In this document: positions 1-5,640 of the stretch, piece by piece
Numbering within the stretch: position 1 is the stretch's first letter
Layout of the letters: each line of letters starts with the position of its first letter
From: Planctomycetota bacterium
GTDB taxonomy: Bacteria > Planctomycetota > Phycisphaerae > WQYP01
Assembly: GCA_021852225.1 (NCBI GenBank)
Contig: JAJZOA010000040.1
Location: 1-6,203, forward strand
Direction: 5' to 3'
DNA: 6,203 nt
Program-made: the position numbers and the translations under genes
The notes under the pieces: generated by a model
What the model was told of the DNA's origin: nothing
The model's database searches: none
The model's input: the letters and a program-made list of their open reading frames with translations, nothing else

Positions 1-1
1 G

Positions 2-1990
2 GGCCTGTTGGGCGCGACACTGATTTTTATGTATTTTGGCGACCGTGCGCCGGCCGCATTGCTGGGCTTCGGTTTTGGCGGAACTTTGTTGGCTCTTTTC
101 ATGCGCGTGGGTGGCGGTATTTATACCAAGGCTGCCGATGTGGGCGCGGACCTTGTGGGTAAAATTGAAAAAGACATTCCCGAAGATGACCCGCGCAACG
201 CCGCCACCATTGCTGACAACGTGGGCGATAATGTAGGCGATTGCGCCGGCATGGCCGCGGATATTTTTGAAAGTTACGAAGTCACCCTGGTCGCCGCAAT
301 GATTCTGGGATGGGCCAGTTTTGGCCATAAAGGCGTATTGTTCCCGCTGCTGGTGCAGGCCGGTGGTGTGGTGGCTGACATTATATCCACCCTTTCGGTC
401 CGGGCCGGCAAAGCGGGTGGCGTCAAAGAGGCGATGGGATCGCTGAATTTTGGCTATCGATTCGGGGCGGTTGTCAGTGCGGTTATCATCGGCTTCATTG
501 GCTTTTTTTATCTGCGGTTCAATACCCACGGCCTGGGCTTGGCCCAACTTCCCGTCGGCTTTGAAGCCCATTCGCCACTTTGGGCCAATTGGGGAATAAG
601 CGGGTTGGATATGCGCCCCGCCGAGGCCGCGTGGTGCGGACTGATTCTGGGCCAGGTCCTTAATTTCTGTACCGAATATTTTACGGGCACAGAACACCCG
701 CCGGTGAAATCTCTGGTGCGGGCGTGCAGCACCGGCCACGCAACCAATATTATCGCCGGGTTGGAAGTGGGTATGGAAAGCAGTGTCTGGGCCACATTGG
801 CCGTGGCCGCCTGCATCATGGCAAGTGTTCTGATTTTCAGCGGCACAAGTCCGATTTTTGTGGCCTTCGGTGTGGCCATGAGCGGAATTGGAATGCTGAC
901 CCTTACCGGCAATACCATGAGCATGGACGTATTTGGTCCTGTCGCGGATAACGCCAACGGCGTGGCGGAAATGGGCTACGAACGCGACAAAATGGACCCG
1001 GCGATTTACAAAACCGCCCGCCAGGTACTTGCTGATCTTGATGCCACCGGCAACACCACCAAGGCGATTACCAAGGGAATCGCCATAGGCAGCGCCGTGA
1101 TTGCCGCCGTCAGTCTTTTTGCGAGTTTTGTTACCATTATTGGCACCGGCGGCGGATCCGAGCGAGCCCATCTGGCACAGTCGGTTTACCGCGGTGTGGC
1201 CTCCATGCTGACATTGGGTAATCCACGGGTATTCATCGGGCTTTTAATCGGGGGCACCGTTCCGTTCCTTTTCAGTTCCATGACAATTCGCGCCGTCGGT
1301 CGGGCGGCATTTTTAATTGTGGAGGAATGCCGCGCCCAGTTCCGGGACAAAGAGATTTGGAATGGCAACAAGCAGCCAGACTATGGCCGTGTCGTGAATA
1401 TCTGCACGCTTCAGGCGCAGCGCGAACTCATTGGTCCGGGGCTGCTGGCCGTGCTGGCTCCCGTGCTGGTCGCGTTCCTGCTTGGAGCCTTGGCGCTGGC
1501 GGGTTTTCTCGCCGGAGCCATTCTTTCCGGACAACTTATGGCCGTATTTATGGCCAACACGGGCGGCGCATGGGACAACGCCAAGAAAGTGGTGGAAGAT
1601 GAACCCCGCGATCCGGCGCACAATTTGGGTAAAGGTTCCGAGCGCCACAAGGCCAGCGTTACAGGCGATACCGTTGGCGACCCGTTGAAAGATACCGCCG
1701 GGCCGGCCATTAATCCGCTTATCAAAGTCATGAATATGGTATCGCTTCTGGTTATTCCCATCGCGCTGCCGTTTGACCATGGCTTTCTTAAGCACGCGGC
1801 GCAACGTGTGCCCGGCTATGTGGGGGCAACGCCCGCCAACCTGCCGTGGGTGCCATGGATGGTCACTTTCGGCTGCATTTTGGCACTCGCGTGGGCGCTT
1901 TATCGTTCAAAACATGAAGCCCCAGCCTTGGCTGCGGCGGAAAATGATGTGGAAACATTGGCCGCCGAGGCAGAAGCCCTCGGAAAATAG
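2..1990 (+). CDS. hppA: K+-independent proton-pumping membrane pyrophosphatase, 5' partial
   Basis: This integral membrane pump couples hydrolysis of cytoplasmic pyrophosphate to ion (here probably H+) export. The visible 662 residues are nearly all family-like. The substrate motif D-x7-K-x-E is at 137-169, followed directly by the DDPRNAATIADNVGDNVGD loop. Other family segments are TGTEHPPVKS and TGHATNIIAG (about 683-760), and the C-terminal VEDEPRDPAHNLGKG and GDTVGDPLKDTAGPA block (about 1592-1709). Long hydrophobic segments lie between these loops. The class-determining site reads GNTTKAITKG, with Lys at 1061-1063 and Thr at 1070-1072. K+-dependent enzymes have Ala and Gly there, so this should be the K+-independent class, whose characterised members pump H+. 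The frame is open to the left edge (Gly-Leu-Leu precede the TTG at 8). By family length, roughly 100-140 N-terminal residues are missing, so the true start lies outside. The C-terminus carries a short Ala/Glu-rich tail. Identification is secure; ion specificity is inferred. Confidence 0.97.
   Translation, partial: GLLGATLIFMYFGDRAPAALLGFGFGGTLLALFMRVGGGIYTKAADVGADLVGKIEKDIPEDDPRNAATIADNVGDNVGDCAGMAADIFESYEVTLVAAMILGWASFGHKGVLFPLLVQAGGVVADIISTLSVRAGKAGGVKEAMGSLNFGYRFGAVVSAVIIGFIGFFYLRFNTHGLGLAQLPVGFEAHSPLWANWGISGLDMRPAEAAWCGLILGQVLNFCTEYFTGTEHPPVKSLVRACSTGHATNIIAGLEVGMESSVWATLAVAACIMASVLIFSGTSPIFVAFGVAMSGIGMLTLTGNTMSMDVFGPVADNANGVAEMGYERDKMDPAIYKTARQVLADLDATGNTTKAITKGIAIGSAVIAAVSLFASFVTIIGTGGGSERAHLAQSVYRGVASMLTLGNPRVFIGLLIGGTVPFLFSSMTIRAVGRAAFLIVEECRAQFRDKEIWNGNKQPDYGRVVNICTLQAQRELIGPGLLAVLAPVLVAFLLGALALAGFLAGAILSGQLMAVFMANTGGAWDNAKKVVEDEPRDPAHNLGKGSERHKASVTGDTVGDPLKDTAGPAINPLIKVMNMVSLLVIPIALPFDHGFLKHAAQRVPGYVGATPANLPWVPWMVTFGCILALAWALYRSKHEAPALAAAENDVETLAAEAEALGK
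1965..1983 (+). repeat. 6-bp perfect hairpin at the hppA 3' end
   Basis: CCGAGG (1965-1970) and CCTCGG (1978-1983) are exact reverse complements around a 7-base loop, just before the hppA stop codon (1988-1990). A run of five T's occurs at 2010-2014, but it is about 27 bases past the stem and too far for a standard intrinsic terminator. The hairpin may protect or help end the transcript, or it may be chance in GC-rich coding DNA. Confidence 0.3.
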
Positions 1991-2071
1991 CCCGCACTGC
2001 TGCCCATTATTTTTCGCGGACAGGCAAACCGTGCCAGAGGCATATACAATCAAATTCTAAATGCCGGTGGA

Positions 2072-2218
2072 TTATTTTTCGTGCATTGAAGGATGCTCAT
2101 GGCCACGGTATCCAGCAAGAATCTGAATCTCGGTCAAGCGCTCGGCGGTGCTTCGCCATCGTGCCACGTCCCCCCAAATAAACAGGGTGGGCTGAGAGGC
2201 CATTTTACTTCCAGCCAT
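2072..2218 (-). CDS. Possible small protein of 48 residues, unknown
   Basis: A 49-codon reading frame (stop TAA at 2074-2072) would encode a small soluble protein. It starts MAGSKMASQPTLFIWGDV, continues with a helix-like charged segment ARWRSTAERLTEIQILAGY, and ends in RGHEHPSMHEK. The mix of hydrophobic and charged residues and the moderately GC-rich third positions are protein-like, and no known gene overlaps it. I do not recognise the family. The ATG at 2218 has no clear ribosome site. The second ATG at 2203 has a weak GGAAG four bases upstream and would give 43 residues. A TTG at 2284 would extend the frame further but runs through the putative promoter of the neighbour. A TATAGT -10-like hexamer (2229-2234 on this strand) could serve it. 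It could equally be a chance open frame in a spacer. Confidence 0.25.
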   Translation of the reverse strand: MAGSKMASQPTLFIWGDVARWRSTAERLTEIQILAGYRGHEHPSMHEK

Positions 2219-2230
2219 GAAATTCGTTAC

Positions 2231-2236
2231 TATACT
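2231..2236 (+). promoter_or_regulatory. Candidate -10 box for the secreted protein gene
   Basis: TATACT matches five of six bases of the TATAAT consensus and lies 61 bases upstream of the ATG at 2298, giving an expected leader of about 55 bases. The -35 position is poor: CTTCCA at 2208-2213, with 17-base spacing, matches only three of six. The same bases read on the other strand give TATAGT (2229-2234), so the site could fire in both directions. The call rests on one hexamer. Confidence 0.3.
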
Positions 2237-2246
2237 CTTTTGCCGG

Positions 2247-2271
2247 ATCGCGCGGGTTGCATATCCGCGAT
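2247..2271. repeat. Inverted repeat in the leader of the secreted protein gene
   Basis: ATCGCG (2247-2252) is the exact reverse complement of CGCGAT (2266-2271), separated by 13 bases. An alternative overlapping pairing is CGCGG (2250-2254 area) with CCGCG (2265-2269). It lies between the candidate -10 box and the Shine-Dalgarno sequence. It could therefore be an operator or an mRNA stem in the 5' leader. No specific regulator can be named. Confidence 0.3.
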
Positions 2272-2286
2272 TTAGCGCACGCAAAC

Positions 2287-2291
2287 AGGAG
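2287..2291 (+). promoter_or_regulatory. Ribosome binding site fixing the start at 2298
   Basis: AGGAG ends six bases before the ATG at 2298, a near-ideal Shine-Dalgarno arrangement. It selects this ATG over the ATG at 2217, which has no comparable site and would put 27 non-signal-like residues in front of the signal peptide. Confidence 0.75.
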
Positions 2292-2297
2292 TTACTT

Positions 2298-3149
2298 ATG
2301 CAGTGTCGGCAGCCGTTACGGGTTTCTTTGTATCAACGGTTTGCGCTCTGCGCAATATTTGCATTGGCGGTTCTCTTGCCGCTATGCGGAATAACAATCT
2401 CTGTGGCCGATGGTAAAACTCCTTCGGCGCGGTTGTGGGTGGGGCAGTTTGACCAGTGTTCATATAACGCTTTGGCTTCGGCGCTGGTGTATCTGCGCGG
2501 TCCTGTACCGCATTATTCAAACCGTGCCGGATTTGAACATAAGACTTTCGTTATTCCGTTGAATAGCGCCGGCTATGGTCCCTATTACGGCTGGGCTCCG
2601 TGGACCAGCTATATGATTAATTCGAAAAAGCTGGTGTGGGATGGTCGCGCGGTACGCCATCTTCGTGCCCGCCGGTTTTCGCTTGCCACGCGGGCACTTC
2701 CCAAGGTCGTGCGGCGTGGGCTTATTCTGGTGCGCTACGCACCGGGTGAACGTAAAAAGCTGATTGCCCGTCTGGACCGGGCATTGCGTCTTGGTCCGGT
2801 GATCATCTGGACGCCTTACGCCGCCGAACTTGACCCCAAGGGCCATCCATGGAACATGGTCAAGCGCGTGAAGCATAATGTGGATGCCGTGCCGTTCAAT
2901 CCCAGTCTGACCCATGCCATTACTGTGTTCCGGCTTGGGCACGGAAAGGTGCTTGTGACTGATTGCTCCGTATGGAATGGTGTGTATACCACAACGCCGC
3001 GGATTGTGGTGAGCGTTGCCGCCGCAATGTCAGCCTCCGTTCGGGTTCGGTTTGGCGATCAACCGAGCATTTTTCAGCGCGGACTGCACGGCGTGCGACA
3101 CGACCAGTTTGATGTGTCAATATCCGTGGCATCAAAAGCGGCTAAATGA
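2298..3149 (+). CDS. Secreted protein of unknown function, possible C39/papain-fold cysteine peptidase
   Basis: I do not recognise a named family. The 283-residue product begins with a textbook signal peptide: a basic N-region (residues 1-14), a hydrophobic core (about 15-34), and a likely cleavage after SVA at residue 37. It should be exported. The mature part resembles C39-like peptidases in layout. QCSYNALASALVYL places Cys54 at the head of a helix. ERKKLIARLDRALRLGPVIIW (about 151-171) looks like the helix and strand preceding the catalytic His. LTHAITVF gives His206, and GKVLVTDCS gives Asp222, the pattern of a papain-type Cys-His-Asp triad. Gln50 and Gln53 are candidates for the oxyanion-hole Gln. 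Residues 119-165 are notably rich in Arg and Lys. The start is set by AGGAG six bases upstream. The gene converges on the cupin gene with 31 bases between stops. Triad assignment is inference from motif spacing; it could also be an inactive or transglutaminase-like relative. Confidence 0.85.
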   Translation: MQCRQPLRVSLYQRFALCAIFALAVLLPLCGITISVADGKTPSARLWVGQFDQCSYNALASALVYLRGPVPHYSNRAGFEHKTFVIPLNSAGYGPYYGWAPWTSYMINSKKLVWDGRAVRHLRARRFSLATRALPKVVRRGLILVRYAPGERKKLIARLDRALRLGPVIIWTPYAAELDPKGHPWNMVKRVKHNVDAVPFNPSLTHAITVFRLGHGKVLVTDCSVWNGVYTTTPRIVVSVAAAMSASVRVRFGDQPSIFQRGLHGVRHDQFDVSISVASKAAK

Positions 3150-3153
3150 TGCC
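3128..3153. terminator. Possible hairpin between convergent genes
   Basis: GGCATCA (3128-3134) and TGATGCC (3147-3153) form a perfect 7-bp stem with a 12-base loop. The stem includes the TGA stop of the secreted protein gene (3147-3149) and lies just before the 31-base gap to the cupin stop. Neither side is followed by a T-run, so it is not a canonical intrinsic terminator. The position between convergent genes suits a bidirectional transcript end. Confidence 0.35.
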
Positions 3154-3180
3154 GCCCCGATGGCACATCACGATGACTCG

Positions 3181-3504
3181 TCAGGTCCGCTTCACGGGTA
3201 CGAAATCAAATTTGCCGACACCATGAATAAGTAAAAATCGGCAAGGAGACTCGCCCGCGTTGCTCAACTGATGCTCCTGACCGGCCGGGAATCGCGTCTT
3301 CTGGCCCGGTTTCAGCACGCATTCCACTCGTCCGTTCACATGACAGGTCAATTCCCCCTCCAGACAATAACTTATCTCCTCCGATTCCGTGTGCTGATGC
3401 TCGGGTACCGGCGAATGGGGCGGCAGTGTAATTTCCGCGACGCGAACGGTTTCGTTCTGCATGATGATTTCCATGTTTAAAGGCTGAAAAACGGGTTTGG
3501 ACAT
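3181..3504 (-). CDS. Small single-domain cupin protein
   Basis: This 107-residue protein is a single conserved beta-barrel cupin, cytoplasmic by lack of a signal peptide. Both cupin motifs are complete. Motif 1 is HxH-x4-E-x6-G (His36, His38, Glu43, Gly50). Motif 2 is G-x5-P-x-G-x2-H-x3-N (Gly67, Pro73, Gly75, His78, Asn82). His36, His38, Glu43 and His78 form the usual metal-binding set, so it probably binds a divalent metal. The substrate cannot be told from sequence; such small cupins include sugar-binding proteins, dioxygenase-like enzymes and sensors. Two ATGs are available. The one at 3510 has AAAGGA only one base away, whereas the one at 3504 has it at seven bases, so I chose 3504. The gene is the last on the minus strand, 84-90 bases after the thiamin gene, and has its own likely promoter. 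Confidence 0.88.
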   Translation of the reverse strand: MSKPVFQPLNMEIIMQNETVRVAEITLPPHSPVPEHQHTESEEISYCLEGELTCHVNGRVECVLKPGQKTRFPAGQEHQLSNAGESPCRFLLIHGVGKFDFVPVKRT

Positions 3505-3511
3505 ATTCATT

Positions 3512-3517
3512 TCCTTT
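3512..3517 (-). promoter_or_regulatory. Ribosome binding site of the cupin gene
   Basis: On the minus strand this reads AAAGGA. It is seven bases from the ATG at 3504 but only one base from the ATG at 3510. Spacing therefore favours the second Met, which shortens the protein by two residues. Confidence 0.55.
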
Positions 3518-3560
3518 CTAAAGCGAGCCGTGCGTTCAGGGCATCCGCCGTTGTCTTTAC

Positions 3561-3566
3561 ATTATA
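3561..3566 (-). promoter_or_regulatory. Candidate -10 box of a separate cupin promoter
   Basis: The minus strand reads TATAAT, a perfect consensus -10, preceded by TGGC, close to an extended -10. It lies in the spacer between the thiamin gene stop and the cupin start, and predicts a leader of about 45-50 bases. The -35 window holds AAAGCC and does not match TTGACA. A 5-bp inverted repeat AGCCA/TGGCT flanks its upstream side and could be an operator or chance. It suggests the cupin can be transcribed independently of lpxA and the thiamin gene. Confidence 0.45.
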
Positions 3567-3593
3567 GCCAGCCGCGACACATTGGCTTTCATA

Positions 3594-4664
3594 TCATTTG
3601 CCCGGCTCGGACAAAGCTCGATCTGCCAGCAAATTCAAGAACTGATCGCACATTTCGCCCGGTTGGTCTGTCGCAATGATGGCCGCACTGACCGCAATGC
3701 GGGAAATTCCCGCGGAAAGCAGTTGTGGCAGATTATCCAGTCTGATTCCACCGATCGCAAATGCCGGAATCGGCAGGCCCACTGCGCTGATCTCCGCTGC
3801 CAGAGCCGGCCCCGCGATGGATGGCTTGGCTTTGGTGCTGCTGGAAAACATTGCGCCTATGCCGATATAAGACGCACCATCTGCAATCGCCAGGCGGGCC
3901 TCGGCAAGTGTGCCGGTGGAAACGCCGATCAGCATCTCCACGCCGGCTATTTTTCTGGCCGTCGCACATGGTAAATCCTGCTGCCCCAGGTGCACGCCGG
4001 CCTGTGCGGCCATCGCGATATCCAGCCGATCGTTGATAATACATGTGGCACCAGCGGTTCGGCACGCCGCATTCAGCCATTTGGCGCGGATCAGGAGTTC
4101 AGAATCAGACAATTGCTTTTCGCGCAGTTGAATGCAGATGTTTTTCGCGCGCGGTCCGCTTTTCAGGATATCCTCCACCGCGTGTTTCCAAGGCAGATGG
4201 CAGATTGATTCCGTAAGCAGAACGCAAAGTGCGGCGGGGCCGAATCTGCCTCGCTGATTTTCACCCATCACCAGGCGATGGGTGAGCGTATAGGTCCGAT
4301 ACCGTATTGCCTCCAGCTGGGCTGCCGCAACCGAATTTTTTAACTTTGCAATTTCCTCCAGGACGCGAAGCGCCTCGGTTGCCCGAGCCCCGGCGGCTTC
4401 CAGCACGGCTGCCATTCCGGTTCGCTTGAATTCTGAATCGGTTTTAATGCCGGTGCCCACATCGCCCGGCGTATCGCGACAGGTAGTGGCCAATGGACCC
4501 AGCAGCGCGATGCGCATCGCCCTGAGTGAATGGCGGTCCTGTTTGACCATCGCACAATCGTTTTCATTTCCCAGAACGAACCGCGCGTAGTCTTCCAGCA
4601 GGCGAAGCCCTTCGCTGGCGCGGTTTACATTTGCATCCACCATGCGTGCGACCGGAGCGTTCAA
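3594..4664 (-). CDS. thiE: Fused ThiD2-ThiE thiamin phosphate synthase
   Basis: This cytoplasmic enzyme joins the pyrimidine and thiazole halves of thiamin to make thiamin monophosphate. Numbering is from the TTG at 4664 (356 residues). Residues about 7-132 are a ThiD2-type domain: VDANVNRASEGLRLLEDYARF (9-29), RDTPGDVGTGIK (63-74), EALRVLEEIAKL (97-108), Arg121-Tyr122. ThiD2 domains act as HMP-phosphate kinases, so the protein probably supplies its own HMP-PP. Residues about 145-346 are ThiE: QLREK (179-183), NDR (211-213), HLGQQD (225-230), GVSTGT (247-252), Thr277-Lys278, AIGGI (303-307). The first ATG is at 4766, giving 390 residues and a 53-base overlap with lpxA. Those extra 34 residues precede the domain and look like out-of-frame lpxA, whereas AAGGAG sits nine bases before the TTG. 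I chose the TTG; 4766 (GGAG at 12 bases) remains possible. Likely cotranscribed with lpxA; no TPP riboswitch is seen nearby. Confidence 0.95.
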   Translation of the reverse strand: MNAPVARMVDANVNRASEGLRLLEDYARFVLGNENDCAMVKQDRHSLRAMRIALLGPLATTCRDTPGDVGTGIKTDSEFKRTGMAAVLEAAGARATEALRVLEEIAKLKNSVAAAQLEAIRYRTYTLTHRLVMGENQRGRFGPAALCVLLTESICHLPWKHAVEDILKSGPRAKNICIQLREKQLSDSELLIRAKWLNAACRTAGATCIINDRLDIAMAAQAGVHLGQQDLPCATARKIAGVEMLIGVSTGTLAEARLAIADGASYIGIGAMFSSSTKAKPSIAGPALAAEISAVGLPIPAFAIGGIRLDNLPQLLSAGISRIAVSAAIIATDQPGEMCDQFLNLLADRALSEPGK

Positions 4665-4673
4665 TGTCACAAT

Positions 4674-4679
4674 CTCCTT
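4674..4679 (-). promoter_or_regulatory. Strong ribosome binding site for the thiamin gene
   Basis: The minus strand reads AAGGAG, the best Shine-Dalgarno in the window, nine bases before a TTG at 4664. It lies downstream of the lpxA stop (4716-4714). It supports translation starting at 4664 with a 49-base gap from lpxA, rather than a long overlap from the ATG at 4766. Confidence 0.55.
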
Positions 4680-4713
4680 GACTCTTTCGACCGGCGGCTG
4701 CGGATGCCGTCGA

Positions 4714-5532
4714 TCAATCCCCGCCGCTGTCTGCCGAGCTTTGCCCATGGCGTTGCGACCAGGCATGATATTTGGCCACTCCGCGTTTGCTTTCCCGGCA
4801 GAAATTTATAAAGTGCCGAATTTCCGGACGAATCGCCAGTTCCGGCGGCAACTGTTCAAAGGCCCGCATGAGCGGCAGCTTACCCGATTGGCGGAATACA
4901 AGCTTGAACATTTGTCGGATTGCATTCACGCTTTCCGGCCCCATTCCGGACCGACGCAGTCCAACTGCATTGAGCTGCGAAAAAGTGTTGATATTCATGG
5001 AAATGACATAAGGGGGAATGTCCGTATTGTGTGCGGAATTATTTGAAATCATCGCCAGCGTGCCTACCCGGCAGAACTGGTGCATCGCGCAATTGCCGCC
5101 GATGATCGCCTTTTCCGCTACCTGCACATGGCCTCCAAGCACCGCATGATTGATCATTGTCACATGGTCGGCCACCCGACAGTTATGGCCGACATGGCTT
5201 CCGACCATGAAAAAGCCATGGGACCCGATTACGGTATCGCCATTTGTGCCGCGGTGCGCGGTGGCATGTTCGCGGAATATGTTCTCGTCGCCGATAACCA
5301 GACCGCTTGGTTCGTCCTTGTGCTTGCGGTCTTGCGGCGAATCGCCGAGAACCGCAAAGCTGTGGATGCGATTGCCCGTTCCCATGACCAGCGGGCCGAT
5401 CAGCCGGACATGGCTTTCCAGCACACAATTTGCCCCGACGACGACCGGTCCGTCTATCACGCTATACGCGCCGATTGACGCCGTCGGATCAATTTTCGCC
5501 TGTTTGTCCACAATTGCGGTTGGGTGAATCAT
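4714..5532 (-). CDS. lpxA: Acyl-ACP--UDP-N-acetylglucosamine O-acyltransferase
   Basis: LpxA catalyses the first step of lipid A synthesis, moving a 3-hydroxyacyl chain from acyl carrier protein to UDP-GlcNAc in the cytoplasm as a trimer. The 272-residue protein has the left-handed beta-helix hexapeptide repeats from residue 2 (HPTAIVD, IGAYSVI, VVGANCVL) through about 180, then the helical C-terminal domain. Family residues align with E. coli: Asp68 and Lys70 (Asp74, Lys76), His113 (His122), catalytic His116 (His125), His135 (His144), His151 in MHQF (His160), Asn188 (Asn198), Arg194 (Arg204). Two positions differ: the acyl-length ruler Gly173 aligns with Asn164, and Glu200 aligns with Val190. 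Length is slightly above E. coli because of a polar C-terminal tail. The start has AGGAG (5544-5548) eleven bases upstream. The thiamin gene follows closely on the same strand; a glycosyltransferase lies 137 bases upstream. Confidence 0.97.
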   Translation of the reverse strand: MIHPTAIVDKQAKIDPTASIGAYSVIDGPVVVGANCVLESHVRLIGPLVMGTGNRIHSFAVLGDSPQDRKHKDEPSGLVIGDENIFREHATAHRGTNGDTVIGSHGFFMVGSHVGHNCRVADHVTMINHAVLGGHVQVAEKAIIGGNCAMHQFCRVGTLAMISNNSAHNTDIPPYVISMNINTFSQLNAVGLRRSGMGPESVNAIRQMFKLVFRQSGKLPLMRAFEQLPPELAIRPEIRHFINFCRESKRGVAKYHAWSQRHGQSSADSGGD

Positions 5533-5599
5533 GGGGCTGGATGCTCCTGTGTCTTGCGATCGGCGCGGATGTCGATTGTTCGTTTCAGGCGACTATCCG

Positions 5600-5640
5600 C
5601 CGCCAACCGTTGATTTTCACTGTAAACCAATCGGTGGCGG
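5600..5640 (-). repeat. Imperfect hairpin and overlapping palindrome upstream of lpxA
   Basis: In the 137-base gap between the glycosyltransferase stop and lpxA, CCGCC-ACC-GATT (5600-5615, with a one-base and a three-base bulge) pairs with contiguous AATC-GGT-GGCGG (5629-5640) around a 13-base loop, about 12 pairs in all. The 3' arm overlaps a second palindrome, TGGCGG-G-CCGCCA at 5635-5647, so the two folds exclude each other. No T-run follows on the minus strand. It could be a weak terminator, a leader structure for lpxA, or an operator. Confidence 0.35.

Larger units (their letters stand above)
1991..2297. other. Intergenic region between hppA and the secreted protein gene
   Basis: These 307 bases hold no firmly supported gene. 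They contain two copies of the 11-mer ATTATTTTTCG (2006-2016 and 2071-2081) and a weak hairpin GGCA-5-TGCC at 2023-2035. A possible 48-codon minus-strand ORF occupies 2072-2218. Divergently oriented -10-like hexamers lie at 2229-2236. An inverted repeat is at 2247-2271, and the Shine-Dalgarno sequence of the next gene is at 2287-2291. No complete riboswitch, tRNA or convincing intrinsic terminator is visible. Confidence 0.6.

Noticed and set aside
508..957. 149-residue minus-strand open frame inside hppA
   Set aside because: Antisense shadow of conserved coding sequence with no plausible ribosome site or family.
1313..1804. 163-residue minus-strand open frame inside hppA
   Set aside because: It lies entirely opposite strongly conserved hppA sequence and has no recognisable features; it is an antisense shadow.
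8..1990. TTG at 8 as the start of hppA
   Set aside because: The frame is open to the edge and the family's N-terminal membrane helices are missing, so the real start is outside.
2006..2081. Direct repeat ATTATTTTTCG (2006-2016 and 2071-2081) as a terminator or insertion footprint
   Set aside because: Only 11 AT-rich bases, no stable GC stem directly before either T-run, and no element between them.
2185..2199. GGGTGGGCTGAGAGG resembles the CTGAGA box of a TPP riboswitch
   Set aside because: The second half of the THI element (ACC..TGAxCTGG..TAATxCCAGCG) does not follow, and the adjacent downstream gene is not a thiamin gene.
2217..2297. Longer start for the secreted protein at ATG 2217
   Set aside because: No ribosome site, and it would bury the signal peptide behind 27 extra residues; ATG 2298 has AGGAG at six bases.
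2376..2390. Possible lipobox (LPLC) in the signal peptide of the secreted protein
   Set aside because: Leu at the -1 position and Pro at -2 do not fit the [AG]-C lipobox, while SVA before Asp38 suits signal peptidase I.
2517..2942. 141-residue minus-strand open frame opposite the secreted protein
   Set aside because: The plus frame has a signal peptide, a strong ribosome site and structured motifs; this one has none.
5080..5478. 132-residue plus-strand open frame opposite lpxA
   Set aside because: Shadow of a certain lpxA; its open length follows from the regular hexapeptide codons.
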